Assembly: GCA_963736575.1 (NCBI GenBank)
Contig: CAVTPD010000001.1
Coordinates: 558,001-622,000 of the forward strand
Length of the DNA stretch: 64,000 bases
Origin: CAVTPD01 sp963736575
GTDB taxonomy: Bacteria; Bacteroidota; Bacteroidia; Cytophagales; JAAEPT01
Direction of reading: 5' to 3'
Part shown: positions 8,125 through 16,568 of the stretch, piece by piece
Numbering within the stretch: position 1 is the stretch's first letter
Layout: each line of letters opens with the position of its first letter
Notes under the pieces: model-generated
The model's database searches: none
What the model saw: only the letters and a program-made list of their open reading frames with translations
Told to the model about the DNA's origin: nothing
Translations under genes and position numbers: made by a program

Positions 8125-8904
8125 TTATTTCAATAAAAATCCAGAAAAGAAACGACCAGATTTTAAACCTAACCTTCTGGCCGAGAAATAGTTTTCGCTA
8201 TCAAAAGTACAAATGCCTTCTAATTCAATATTGTGTTGTAACACTCCATTACTTATCAATTCCATGGTTGCTATTTTCCAAAGGTCAATTTTGCCTTTTA
8301 ACGTTTTTTTGTCAAAATCTTTAACAAATAATTTTCTTGGATAGATAGCTTCAAATTTAGTGATAACCTCTGCGCCCACTTCATAGTTTTTTTGTGAAAT
8401 TGAAGGGCCAATGTAGGCCAGTAATTCTTTTGGTTTAGACTGAAACTCTTTAGTTAATTTATCGATCGCTTTAGTTAAAATTTGTTTTTCTAACCCCTTC
8501 CAACCTGCATGGATAGCCGCCGCCGCATTATTTATAGGGTCGTATAAAATTACTGGAACGCAATCGGCCGTTAAAATACCAATACATTCACCTTTTAGGT
8601 TGCTTATTAAAGCGTCTGTGTTTTTAAATTCTGAACAATTTTCTTCTACCAAAGCTACATTAGAGGTATGTGTCTGGTCGGGAGTTTTGATTTTTTCTAA
8701 ACTAAGCTGAAGTTCTTGGGCTAAAACATTTCGGTTTTGGTCAACGTTTTCTTTTCGGTCACCAGTATGGTAAGCCATGTTTAAGGAAGAATAATGCCCT
8801 TCGCTTACACCACCTTCGCAAGGCGTACATACCAGTTGTATTTTGTTTTCGTAAGGTTTAAAAATAGTAGGTGTGATGCGCATAAGCGAAACTTTAAATA
8901 ACAT
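8125..8904 (-). CDS. pgeF: Peptidoglycan editing factor / laccase-domain protein PgeF (YfiH)
   Basis: All three metal-site blocks of the family are present: DQTHTSNV, LTADCVPVIL and AAAIHAGWKGLEKQIL, then AYIGPSISQKNYEV. YfiH-type proteins cleave UDP-MurNAc-Ser mistakes in cell-wall precursors and show purine-nucleoside and oxidase activities in vitro. Length 259 aa is normal. An alternative start (MRITPTIF) lies 7 codons downstream. Confidence 0.92.
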   Translation of the reverse strand: MLFKVSLMRITPTIFKPYENKIQLVCTPCEGGVSEGHYSSLNMAYHTGDRKENVDQNRNVLAQELQLSLEKIKTPDQTHTSNVALVEENCSEFKNTDALISNLKGECIGILTADCVPVILYDPINNAAAAIHAGWKGLEKQILTKAIDKLTKEFQSKPKELLAYIGPSISQKNYEVGAEVITKFEAIYPRKLFVKDFDKKTLKGKIDLWKIATMELISNGVLQHNIELEGICTFDSENYFSARRLGLKSGRFFSGFLLK

Positions 8905-8957
8905 TTTAGATTGCCAAAGCTATAAATTATTATATGCATATCCGTAATCTTACAGTA

Positions 8958-9038
8958 AAGCTTTTCAAGCATGTTAAATACTACAATTCCTTACTAGGGA
9001 AAGTGGGTTTTAAGAAAAACTTGGAAGGGGTTGTTTAA
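8958..9038 (+). repeat. Dispersed repeat, copy 1 (shorter, internally deleted)
   Basis: This 187-bp intergenic stretch contains CTTTTCAAGCATGTTAAATA, CTACAATTCCTT and AAGAAAAACTTGGAAGG in order, matching the same blocks at 60968-61075 with substitutions and with about 26 internal bases missing. Read from the ATG at 8971, the frame is interrupted by TAG after MLNTTIPY, while the other copy is open. Confidence 0.6.
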
Positions 9039-9091
9039 CAAATTGAAATATGAATTGATTGGCTAGTGGTAACATTGCAGATAATCATACT

Positions 9092-9811
9092 TTATTTCTC
9101 CCAATTCTTCAGTCTGTCTAAATAAAGATAAGATTCCACAAACTTTCTGTGATTAAGGTCGCTTAGTTTTTCTAAAAGCTCTAAAGAAGAAATGTAGCTG
9201 GCTAAATTACCATTAGCCGACATAAATTTTCCGTCCTCAACAAAGCTTACTAAAGAGTCGTCTTGTACAATTAAATTAGGGTAATCTTTTTGTAAATCTT
9301 TTCCTCCGCCAATCCAAGTCACTATTTTTTTACCATCTGCAATACCCGATTTCCCGATTAATTGAGCACCACCACAATTGCTAACCGTATATTTTGTATG
9401 CTTGTTTTGAGCCTTTATAAAGGCTATGATTTTGCTGTTTTGTACTTGTGTGTACATGTCATAAGCACTTGGTATAAACAGCACATCTACATCTGGGGTA
9501 TTTTCAAATGTATAATCTGGGATTATTTTAAGGCCTTCTTCAGTATCTATTGTAGCATCGTTTTCAGCAATAATAATTACATTAAACAGCTCTTTTCCCG
9601 TAGAATCTTTCTTTGTGAAAACATCTAAAGGAGCGGTTACTTCCGTCATTAAAACACCGTTGTAGGCCATTATTCCAATAATGGGTAAATCGGGGTTTAT
9701 TTTTTTTAACTCTTTTTGTTCTGGTATTTTTGTGCCTAAAGTATTGTATTCTTCTTTAGAGGAACAAGCCAATAATGAAATTGATATAAATAGGATGAGT
9801 AAATTTTTCAT
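9092..9811 (-). CDS. DJ-1/PfpI family lipoprotein
   Basis: The lipoprotein leader MKNLLILFISISLLAC is followed by a class-I glutamine-amidotransferase-like domain resembling the N-terminal half of FtrA-type regulators. Key features are PIIGIMAYNGVLMTEVTAPLD, VLFIPSAYD and the nucleophile elbow TVSNCGGAQLIGKSGIADGK. There is no DNA-binding domain. A lipid-anchored DJ-1-like protein would act in the periplasm or at the outer membrane; its reaction is unknown. Confidence 0.85.
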   Translation of the reverse strand: MKNLLILFISISLLACSSKEEYNTLGTKIPEQKELKKINPDLPIIGIMAYNGVLMTEVTAPLDVFTKKDSTGKELFNVIIIAENDATIDTEEGLKIIPDYTFENTPDVDVLFIPSAYDMYTQVQNSKIIAFIKAQNKHTKYTVSNCGGAQLIGKSGIADGKKIVTWIGGGKDLQKDYPNLIVQDDSLVSFVEDGKFMSANGNLASYISSLELLEKLSDLNHRKFVESYLYLDRLKNWEK

Positions 9812-9831
9812 GGGTTATTAAATATTGATTT

Positions 9832-10380
9832 TTAATTAAAGTCTCCTATAGCCTTTAATGCCAATTCTATGTGTGCTAAATGGTGTTTTCCGTGCCAAGA
9901 ATACGTGCCAATAGTTTCTGCTAAAGTGAATTTTTTTCCGTGTTCAGGATGAATAAAAACTCTTTTTAATGCTTCACTTGAAAGACTAGTTAATAGATTA
10001 ACCCATTTTTCATGGAGTCCTTCCAAAAGCAATATTGAAGGTTCTAGGTCATCATATAAAGAATCTTCTAGTTCTGCCCAACGGTCTTCAAAGTAGGGTT
10101 TTATAGTAGGGGAGTCTTCGGTTAATGCCAGTTTAAATCGTATAAAACTATTTATGTGGCTGTCAGCACAATGATGCACCACTTGTTTAAGAGCCCAACC
10201 TTCGGGGCGGTATTTCCAATTTTTTTGTTCTGAAGTTAAAGACGTTGTCAGTGTTTTCAGTTTTAAAGGAAATTCTTTAATGTCGTTTATCCATGTGTTG
10301 ATTTGTTCTTGATCAATACGTTCTGGTTTTTTAAAATTACCAATAGGAAAACGAAGTTTCTCTAATTCTGCTGAATCCAT
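9832..10380 (-). CDS. DinB/YfiT family putative metal-dependent hydrolase or thiol transferase
   Basis: The full sequence fits the YfiT (BstA-like) branch of the DinB four-helix fold: RFPIGNFKKPE at the N-terminus, then GWALKQVVHHCADSH and YSWHGKHHLAHIE, which supply the three metal-binding His. Relatives transfer low-molecular-weight thiols such as bacillithiol or act as hydrolases. It lies 20 bases upstream of the DJ-1-like gene on the same strand and probably shares its transcript. Both could deal with reactive electrophiles, but that is inference. Confidence 0.88.
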   Translation of the reverse strand: MDSAELEKLRFPIGNFKKPERIDQEQINTWINDIKEFPLKLKTLTTSLTSEQKNWKYRPEGWALKQVVHHCADSHINSFIRFKLALTEDSPTIKPYFEDRWAELEDSLYDDLEPSILLLEGLHEKWVNLLTSLSSEALKRVFIHPEHGKKFTLAETIGTYSWHGKHHLAHIELALKAIGDFN

Positions 10381-10449
10381 AAAAAGGAAGGTTAAGCATA
10401 AAATTCAGTCTAAATATAGAAAGTAAAAGGATAGTTTTTTAACTTTGAT

Positions 10450-10460
10450 TCATCAGATGA
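10450..10460. promoter_or_regulatory. GntR-type operator (upstream of regulator gene)
   Basis: TCATCAGATGA is a perfect inverted repeat around one central base, 4 bases before the GntR start codon. The same 11-mer, in reverse orientation, occurs at 11154-11164 before the neighbouring transporter gene, which supports a shared operator. Confidence 0.65.
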
Positions 10461-10464
10461 TAAG

Positions 10465-11139
10465 ATGAATAATCACAACGCTAAAATAGTTCGTAAATCC
10501 TTAGCCGATGAAGTAGCTGAGAAACTGCAAGAACAGATTTCTTCAGGTTATTATAAGCTAAATGATAAATTACCTATAGAGCCGGAGTTGATGAAAACCT
10601 TTGGGGTGGGGCGATCTACCATTAGGGAAGCCATTAAAAGCTTAGTGAATTCGGGTTTATTACGGGTGCAGCAAGGTCTAGGTACTTTTGTTGAAAACAC
10701 GGTGGGCATTAAAGAGTCTTTCGGTAAGCGATTGACCAGAGCTAAATCCGAAGAATTAGACGAAGTTCGCCAAATGATTGAAATGAAAATCGCCGAAAAA
10801 GCAGCCTTGAACCGTACCAAAAAAGACTTAGAAAAAATTAATGCTTGTCTTTCGGACCGATTTAAAAGTGCCGAAGAAGGTGATTTAGAAGGTTGTATAG
10901 ATGCCGATATTCAGTTTCATGTGGCTATTGCGGAAGCTTCTAAGAATAAAATTCTAGCCGATCTATACCAGTCGGTGGCACATCATTTACGAGACTGGTT
11001 TGTGCATAATTCTACTAATACCGAAATGTTTACGGAAACCTTTCATCTGCATAAAAATTTAGTCTTGAGCATTGAAGCGCAGGATTCTAAAAAAGCTTGG
11101 CAATGTGCCGCGATTATTACAGGCCACATTTCGCAATAA
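10465..11139 (+). CDS. GntR family (FadR/FCD subfamily) transcriptional regulator
   Basis: An N-terminal winged HTH (residues about 10-75: LADEVAEKLQEQISSGYYKL, then ELMKTFGVGRSTIREAIKSL and LLRVQQGLGTFV) is followed by an all-helical FCD ligand domain with DADIQFHVAIAEAS and a later His-containing helix, which usually bind a metal plus a carboxylate effector. An 11-bp inverted repeat sits directly before its start and again before the downstream transporter. It therefore probably represses itself and the transporter until an effector binds. The effector is unknown. Confidence 0.92.
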   Translation: MNNHNAKIVRKSLADEVAEKLQEQISSGYYKLNDKLPIEPELMKTFGVGRSTIREAIKSLVNSGLLRVQQGLGTFVENTVGIKESFGKRLTRAKSEELDEVRQMIEMKIAEKAALNRTKKDLEKINACLSDRFKSAEEGDLEGCIDADIQFHVAIAEASKNKILADLYQSVAHHLRDWFVHNSTNTEMFTETFHLHKNLVLSIEAQDSKKAWQCAAIITGHISQ

Positions 11140-11153
11140 AAAAACACCATAAT

Positions 11154-11164
11154 TCATCTGATGA
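11154..11164. promoter_or_regulatory. GntR-type operator (upstream of transporter gene)
   Basis: TCATCTGATGA is the reverse complement of the 11-mer at 10450-10460 and lies 10 bases before the chosen transporter start at 11175. Confidence 0.65.
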
Positions 11165-11174
11165 TCTGATTATT

Positions 11175-12398
11175 ATGAAAACAATTTCATCTTCTACTGC
11201 AGCTCCCGAACCTAAAAAATGGGTTCAGAAAACGGTATATTCTATTTTATTTACCATCAGTTTTACACATTTACTAAACGACATGATGCAGTCGGTGATA
11301 CCCGCCGTGTATCCTATGTTTAAGCAAAAGTTTGAACTCTCCTTCTCACAAATTGGATTAATAACCTTCACCTTTCAGTTAACGGCTTCTTTATTACAAC
11401 CGTTTGTGGGTTTCTATACCGATAAATACCCGAAACCTTTCTCTTTGGCTATAGGTATGGGTTTTACATTAATTGGTTTGTTGTGTTTGTCCATGGCTTA
11501 TAGCTTTGGTATGATCTTACTTTCGGTGGGTTTAATAGGAATGGGATCGTCGGTTTTTCATCCAGAATCTTCTAGAGTAGCGTATTTGGCCTCCGGTGGT
11601 CAACGTGGTTTGGCTCAGTCTATCTTTCAGGTAGGCGGAAATGCAGGTAGCGCCATTGGTCCGTTATTAGCGGCTTTAATTATTGTGCCTTATGGTCAGT
11701 CTAACATTATTTGGTTTGCTATTGCCGCCGTTGTAGCCATTTTGGTTTTAATACAAATAGGTAAATGGTACAAAGGACACCTTTTTTTAAAGCGTAAAAG
11801 CACCGTGCCTATTGAAGAAATAACCAACGGATTGTCTAAAAATAGAGTGGCCGTTTCGGTAGTGATTTTGTTGGTTTTAATTTTCTCTAAGTATTTCTAT
11901 ATGGCCAGCATGACAAGTTATTTTACCTTTTTCTTAATTGATAAGTTTAATGTAAGTATTCAGCAATCACAGATTTATTTGTTTGTGTTTTTGGCTGCCG
12001 TAGCTGCCGGAACCATTATAGGTGGTCCATTGGGTGACCGTTTTGGTAGAAAAGTAGTGATTTGGGTTTCTATCTTGGGAGCGGCGCCTTTTACCTTACT
12101 GTTGCCACATACTAATTTATTCTGGACTGTGTTTTTATCTGGAGTTATTGGGGTGATTATTGCTTCTGCTTTTTCAGCCATTTTAGTTTATGCTACCGAA
12201 TTATTACCGGGTAAAGTGGGTATGGTTGCGGGTTTGTTTTTTGGTTTTGCCTTCGGAATGGGTGGTTTGGGTTCTGCATTATTAGGACGTTTAGCCGATC
12301 AAACTAGCATAGAATATGTGTTTAATGTGTGTGCCTTTTTACCTTTAATTGGGATTATTACGGGGTTGTTACCCAATATTGAAAGCGGAAAAAAGTAA
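11175..12398 (+). CDS. MFS transporter, fosmidomycin-resistance (Fsr) type
   Basis: Twelve predicted transmembrane segments. The N-terminal half has the Fsr family signatures HLLNDMMQSVIPAVYP, QPFVGFYTDKYPKP, GSSVFHPESSRVAYLASGG and SIFQVGGNAGSAIGPLLAAL, with a second-half GGPLGDRFGRK loop. I use the ATG at 11175 because the longer frame would overlap the regulator gene and include the operator. Fsr exports fosmidomycin in E. coli; here the regulated substrate may be another small acid. Paired with the GntR regulator by shared operator sequences. Confidence 0.9.
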   Translation: MKTISSSTAAPEPKKWVQKTVYSILFTISFTHLLNDMMQSVIPAVYPMFKQKFELSFSQIGLITFTFQLTASLLQPFVGFYTDKYPKPFSLAIGMGFTLIGLLCLSMAYSFGMILLSVGLIGMGSSVFHPESSRVAYLASGGQRGLAQSIFQVGGNAGSAIGPLLAALIIVPYGQSNIIWFAIAAVVAILVLIQIGKWYKGHLFLKRKSTVPIEEITNGLSKNRVAVSVVILLVLIFSKYFYMASMTSYFTFFLIDKFNVSIQQSQIYLFVFLAAVAAGTIIGGPLGDRFGRKVVIWVSILGAAPFTLLLPHTNLFWTVFLSGVIGVIIASAFSAILVYATELLPGKVGMVAGLFFGFAFGMGGLGSALLGRLADQTSIEYVFNVCAFLPLIGIITGLLPNIESGKK

Positions 12399-12456
12399 CT
12401 CTGTGTTGGTTTAGAACTACAAAAGTTAAGAGGGGTTTTTTAGTAGTATAATTATT

Positions 12457-12537
12457 TCACTGCAAAATAATATCCCCATCAATGTTTAGTTTTTTGTGCA
12501 GTTTGCGTGCAACATCTAAGGTGATTTCTCTGATCCT
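12457..12537 (-). pseudogene. Tail of an XRE/HigA-like antitoxin gene
   Basis: The minus-strand frame encodes ITLDVARKLHKKLNIDGDII near its end, matching the last helices of small Bacteroidota HTH antitoxins/regulators. An in-frame stop lies a few codons upstream, so the HTH core is missing. It abuts the IS3 remnant, which probably destroyed it. Confidence 0.5.
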
Positions 12538-12591
12538 GCTACATTATACTAGACAGTAAGAAAAGCTATAAAATGTTTAAATTACTATTAG

Positions 12592-12790
12592 ATGAAAAAA
12601 GAAAGAAGATCCTACGATATGGAATTTAAAGAGATGGCTGTTAATCTATGTCTTACAGGAAAGTCAGCACGTGAAGTCTCAGACAGATGAGCTGGGTTTA
12701 CGTCCAGAATTAGTATCCAGATGGAAGAGAGAGTATAATGCTTATAAAGAAGGTAGCTTTTTCGGACATGGTAATCCTAATTTGTCATAA
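12592..12790 (+). mobile_element. IS3-family OrfA transposase remnant, frameshifted and truncated
   Basis: From ATG at 12592 the frame reads MKKERRSYDMEFKEMAVNLC and AREVSDR, then hits TGA. Shifted by one base it continues ELGLRPELVSRWKREYNAYK followed by FFGHGNPN, the familiar end of the IS3 OrfA HTH subunit. OrfB is absent. The remnant runs into an oppositely oriented antitoxin tail at about 12783. Non-functional. Confidence 0.8.
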
Positions 12791-12936
12791 TCATTTTTTG
12801 CGGAACGTAAATCAGTATTAGGCTTTGGGGCATTTACCAACAAGTCAAAGAATGATTCTTTGTCTTTTTGTGAGGCAATTATTTGTTCTCGTTCCTCAAT
12901 TATCTCTTTTGCTTTATCTTGTTTTGATGATTCCAT
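12742..12936 (-). pseudogene. DUF1778 (TacA-type) antitoxin, C-terminal part only
   Basis: The 64-residue frame contains KAKEIIEEREQIIASQKDKE followed by FFDLLVNAPKPNTDL, matching the toxin-binding tail of TacA-like antitoxins. The N-terminal ribbon-helix-helix half is missing, with an in-frame stop just upstream of the ATG. The last 12 residues are encoded by the reverse strand of the IS3 remnant. The GNAT acetyltransferase toxin that normally follows is absent. Confidence 0.65.
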
Positions 12937-13086
12937 AATTATTTATGGTGAGGTACGGAAATGACTGTACAAAACTATTTTTAGTACGTTTTATTCCTGT
13001 ACATTTTAGTGAAGAATATTGTATGATAATTCATTTAAACCCACCTTCAATCTAATCCCTTTAAAACCAAAAACAATGTTTAGGCA

Positions 13087-14055
13087 CTACTTTACCGTTT
13101 TAACTGATGGCAATCTAATAGCTATAGAATCTTTTCTGGGCACATGCAAACGGTAATTAGAGGTGTTATTAAACCACGGGTTTAAGATTCTAAGCTCTTT
13201 GTAGGTAGTGTTGTTTCCTTGGGCAAAGTCTACCAAGTTTTTAATGTCGTCTTTTACATATACAGTTGTGAATTCTAGCGGTTCGTAGGTTGCGTTTTGG
13301 TTTATAAAATAACCGTAAGCTTGCTGATTTTCTAAAATCAGTTTCATAGCTAGAATGCGGTACACATACCTAGAAGTTTCGGGGTTTAAGTGTAAGTCGT
13401 AAAAATTGTTTACTTTCTGTTCTTCCAAAGCTTGTTCTACCCCATATTTTCCGCGGTTGTAAGAAGCCGCTGCTAACGTCCAGTTATTTAATTCTTTATA
13501 AGCCCAAAGTAAATATTTTGAAGCCGCAATGGTAGCGGCTTTGGGATCGCGGCGCATATCTTGGTCTTTGTTTACTTCTAGCCCGTAGTCTTTAGCGGTT
13601 GGTTCCATAATTTGCCACATGCCCATGGCACCGGCCCCAGAATGCGCCGTGTTATCCAATTCACTTTCAATTACGGCCAGGTATATAAAGTCTTTGGGTA
13701 CACCATTTTCCTTTAAAATGTCGCCTATAAATTTTTCCCAGCGCTTAAATTGTTTAATAGTATTTATGGTTCTAGAATGCCTAAAAACATTAACGCCTAA
13801 TTCATATTCTAAGGCTTCGCGAATGTATTCTTTTTCTAAAGGAACCGTATCGCCAGCAAAAACCACCAGTTTGGGGATGGGCAAATCACTAATGTGGTGT
13901 GGTGGTTGGTCTTTAGTAATAGTTTTGGTAGGTATCAGTTTTACAGGTGCTTCGGTGGGTTCTATGTCGGTTTTATCTAAAGGGTATTCAGGATTTTGCT
14001 GGCAAGAAAAAATAAAAGAGGCAGCAAGAAAAAAAAGCGTGGTTTTGTATAGCAT
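13087..14055 (-). CDS. Lytic transglycosylase (GH23/SLT) lipoprotein
   Basis: Start chosen at the internal ATG (14055), giving the lipoprotein leader MLYKTTLFFLAASFIFSC. The catalytic Glu is in YLAVIESELDNTAHSGAGAM, with GMWQIMEPTAKDYGL, AASYNRGKYGVEQAL and the RYVYRILAMK block of MltD-type enzymes. The C-terminal 60 residues (VDFAQGNNTTYKELRILNPW...YRLHVP) look like a degenerate LysM-type glycan-binding module. It cleaves peptidoglycan glycan strands to 1,6-anhydro ends at the outer membrane. Confidence 0.93.
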   Translation of the reverse strand: MLYKTTLFFLAASFIFSCQQNPEYPLDKTDIEPTEAPVKLIPTKTITKDQPPHHISDLPIPKLVVFAGDTVPLEKEYIREALEYELGVNVFRHSRTINTIKQFKRWEKFIGDILKENGVPKDFIYLAVIESELDNTAHSGAGAMGMWQIMEPTAKDYGLEVNKDQDMRRDPKAATIAASKYLLWAYKELNNWTLAAASYNRGKYGVEQALEEQKVNNFYDLHLNPETSRYVYRILAMKLILENQQAYGYFINQNATYEPLEFTTVYVKDDIKNLVDFAQGNNTTYKELRILNPWFNNTSNYRLHVPRKDSIAIRLPSVKTVK

Positions 14056-14169
14056 AATTGAAAGATAAGAAGTTCTGTAATATATGGGCATAAAGGAGGT
14101 TAAATATATACTTTGAATAAGGCAGACCGAAAAATAGCGGTCTTTTTTTCGGAGGAAATAGAAAAAAAC

Positions 14170-14202
14170 ATAAAAAAAGATGGCCCAGTTAATAGGCCAT
14201 CT
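14170..14202 (-). terminator. Terminator of the transketolase operon
   Basis: AGATGGCC (14178-14185) and GGCCATCT (14195-14202) form a perfect stem. Read on the minus strand it is followed by a run of T, 27 bases after the last gene's stop. Confidence 0.85.
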
Positions 14203-14228
14203 CTATAAGTTAAAAGGGTTTATCCTTT

Positions 14229-15185
14229 TTATCCTTTTCGCTGAATAGCTTTTAAAGCCGCTTCAACAATTTCGTTTTTAGTTAAACCGTATTTTACCAT
14301 TAAGTCGGCTGGTTTACCCGACTCACCGAAAATGCCTTTAACACCTATAAATTCAATAGGAGTAGGAGTGTTTCTAGAAAGTAATCCGGCAACGCTTTCA
14401 CCTAACCCACCTTCAATTTGGTGTTCTTCGGCAGTAACTACACATTTTGTTTTCTTTACCGACTTAAGAATTGCTTCTCCGTCTAAAGGCTTAATGGTGT
14501 GTATGTTTATGATTTCGGCATCAATACCTTTTTCTTCTAAGATATAACCGGCTTCAATGGCTTCCCAAACCATATGCCCAGTAGCAATGATGGTAACGTC
14601 TGCACCTTCGTTTAATAAAACGGCTTTACCTACTTCAAACTTTTGATCAGCAGGGGTGAAGTTAGGAATAGCCGGACGGCCGAAACGTAAGTATACAGGA
14701 CCTTCATGGTCTGCAATAGAAATGGTTGCTGCTTTCGTTTGGTTGTAGTCACAAGTATTAATTACGGTCATTCCGGGTAACATCTTCATCATACCAATGT
14801 CTTCTAACACTTGGTGTGTTGCACCGTCTTCTCCTAGCGTTAAGCCAGAGTGAGAAGCACAGATTTTTACGTTTTTACCAGAGTAACAAACCGACTGACG
14901 GATTTGGTCGTACACACGGCTGGTAGAGAAGTTGGCAAAAGTACCTGTGTAAGGAATTTTACCACCAATAGTCATACCGGCAGCTATACCAATCATGTTG
15001 GCTTCGGCAATACCAATCTGAAAGAATCTTTCTGGAAACTCCTTTTGAAAGGCATCCATTTTTAGAGATCCAGTTAAATCGGCACAAAGGCCTACTACAT
15101 TTTCATTTTGTTTGGCTACTTCTAAAAGACCGGCGCCAAATCCCGAACGAGTATCTTTCTTTTCGGTATATTCAAATTTTTTCAT
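14229..15185 (-). CDS. Transketolase, C-terminal subunit
   Basis: Covers the pyrimidine-binding and C-terminal domains of transketolase/DXS-like enzymes: GFGAGLLEVAKQNENVVGLC, GIAEANMIGIAAG, the ASHSGLTLGEDGATHQ block and GPVYLRFGRP. It pairs with the separate N-terminal gene at 16569-17429 to make the thiamine-diphosphate enzyme of the non-oxidative pentose phosphate pathway. Split transketolases are common in Bacteroidota. Here the two halves are separated by a von Willebrand A gene, with 3 bases of spacing. Confidence 0.93.
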   Translation of the reverse strand: MKKFEYTEKKDTRSGFGAGLLEVAKQNENVVGLCADLTGSLKMDAFQKEFPERFFQIGIAEANMIGIAAGMTIGGKIPYTGTFANFSTSRVYDQIRQSVCYSGKNVKICASHSGLTLGEDGATHQVLEDIGMMKMLPGMTVINTCDYNQTKAATISIADHEGPVYLRFGRPAIPNFTPADQKFEVGKAVLLNEGADVTIIATGHMVWEAIEAGYILEEKGIDAEIINIHTIKPLDGEAILKSVKKTKCVVTAEEHQIEGGLGESVAGLLSRNTPTPIEFIGVKGIFGESGKPADLMVKYGLTKNEIVEAALKAIQRKG

Positions 15186-15188
15186 TAC

Positions 15189-16568
15189 CTAGAATAATTT
15201 GATGGAGCTTGATGCTCCTTGTTTAATTGTAAATCGTTTAATAGTAGTGTATTCACTTCCTAAAGCATTTTTAGCTCGGAATACAACTTTATAATCGCCC
15301 GGTTGAATTGCATAACTCACCGAACGGGCATTTTCTTCAAAATTCAGTAATAATTGTTCTCTACCGTTGTTGTGTATTTGGTACAAACTTCCAAAACCGT
15401 GGTTGGGTAGTGGGATACTTAAAATACCGGGTGAGTCAATGTCTAATGTACGTGTTTCGCCTTCTTTAATTGTAATACCATTGAAGCTTGTTCTGGGTAG
15501 AGTAAGTACTTCAATGTCATAGGTTCCGGCTAATAAATCCTCTGTTTCGTTAATTCCCATTTCATGAATAATTTCATGGTTTTTTGGGTTTTTAATTAGA
15601 ACTCTAAGGTTTTTGTAATCGTTGGCACTTCCCATTTGGGTTTTTAAAGAACCTTGTATTACGGGTATTTTAATTATGTTTTCTTTACCAATTTCTAAAT
15701 AGATGTTTCTTTCTAAAATTTCAGGAATGGTATTTACTTGAATGGCATAAGTAAGAACGGGGTCTACCTTTACATAATCTGACTTACCGTCTTTTTGGTA
15801 ATGCACAAAATCATATTCGGGTACGGCTGTAAGGTTATTAGCAAAGGTCATATTAACATTGGTAACGGTTGCTTTTCCTTTAGAGTCTAGTAAGTCTACG
15901 CGTACTTTAGTTTCGGCAGTAGTAGCGCGTTCTACAACCTGATTAAGAACCAATTTAAAGTCTTTTACAGTAGAGGCATTTATAAAATTACCCATACAGT
16001 CGTAAGCTTTTGTTAGGTCTTTTTCTAAACCAATACCAATGATAAATGGACTTAAGAAGATCTTTTTTTTCTGTAGCGCTGCGGATATTTTACAAGGGTC
16101 TCCATCACAAGATTCCAGTCCATCGGTGATAATAATGATTACATTTCTGTATTTATCCGATTCTGGAAAATCATAAGCAGACTGAAGTAAGGAATAAGCA
16201 ATGGGCGTTACACCCTGTGGTGTAATGTCGTACAACTTTTGTTTAATATGTCTAGCATTATTAGGGGCAAAAGGAGCTTCTAGCTTAGTGTCTTGGCAAT
16301 TTCCGAATTTTTTAGAATACTGATGTCCGTAAACACGTAAAGCCATTGATACATTTGGTTTTGTGGCCAGTGTATCAATCATATTAGAAAGTACTTCCTT
16401 AGCAATATCAATTCGTCTTTTGCCTTCCCAATCGGCCAACATACTGCCAGAAGCATCTAAAACAAATAGAATGCGGGTATTCTTGGGTACTTCTCTTTGC
16501 TGTGCCTTCGTAATGAAAACACAGCCAAGAAATAAAATTAATAACGATATGTGTTTAAGTGATTTCAA
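15189..16568 (-). CDS. Exported von Willebrand factor A domain protein
   Basis: A signal peptide (MKSLKHISLLILFLGCVFIT, then KAQ) precedes a vWA domain with a complete MIDAS: LFVLDASGSM (DxSxS), a middle Thr region and ITDGLESCDGD. The C-terminal 250 residues are beta-rich, ending in modules such as EEDLLAGTYDIEVLTLP-type repeats. It is wedged without spacing between the two transketolase genes, so it is expressed with them. There is no T9SS tail, so it is probably periplasmic. Role unknown. Confidence 0.88.
   Translation of the reverse strand: MKSLKHISLLILFLGCVFITKAQQREVPKNTRILFVLDASGSMLADWEGKRRIDIAKEVLSNMIDTLATKPNVSMALRVYGHQYSKKFGNCQDTKLEAPFAPNNARHIKQKLYDITPQGVTPIAYSLLQSAYDFPESDKYRNVIIIITDGLESCDGDPCKISAALQKKKIFLSPFIIGIGLEKDLTKAYDCMGNFINASTVKDFKLVLNQVVERATTAETKVRVDLLDSKGKATVTNVNMTFANNLTAVPEYDFVHYQKDGKSDYVKVDPVLTYAIQVNTIPEILERNIYLEIGKENIIKIPVIQGSLKTQMGSANDYKNLRVLIKNPKNHEIIHEMGINETEDLLAGTYDIEVLTLPRTSFNGITIKEGETRTLDIDSPGILSIPLPNHGFGSLYQIHNNGREQLLLNFEENARSVSYAIQPGDYKVVFRAKNALGSEYTTIKRFTIKQGASSSIKLF

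Noticed and set aside
14124..14149. Hairpin AGACCG/CGGTCT followed by T7 on the plus strand
   Set aside because: It looks like a terminator but no plus-strand gene lies upstream, so I did not assign it to any transcript.
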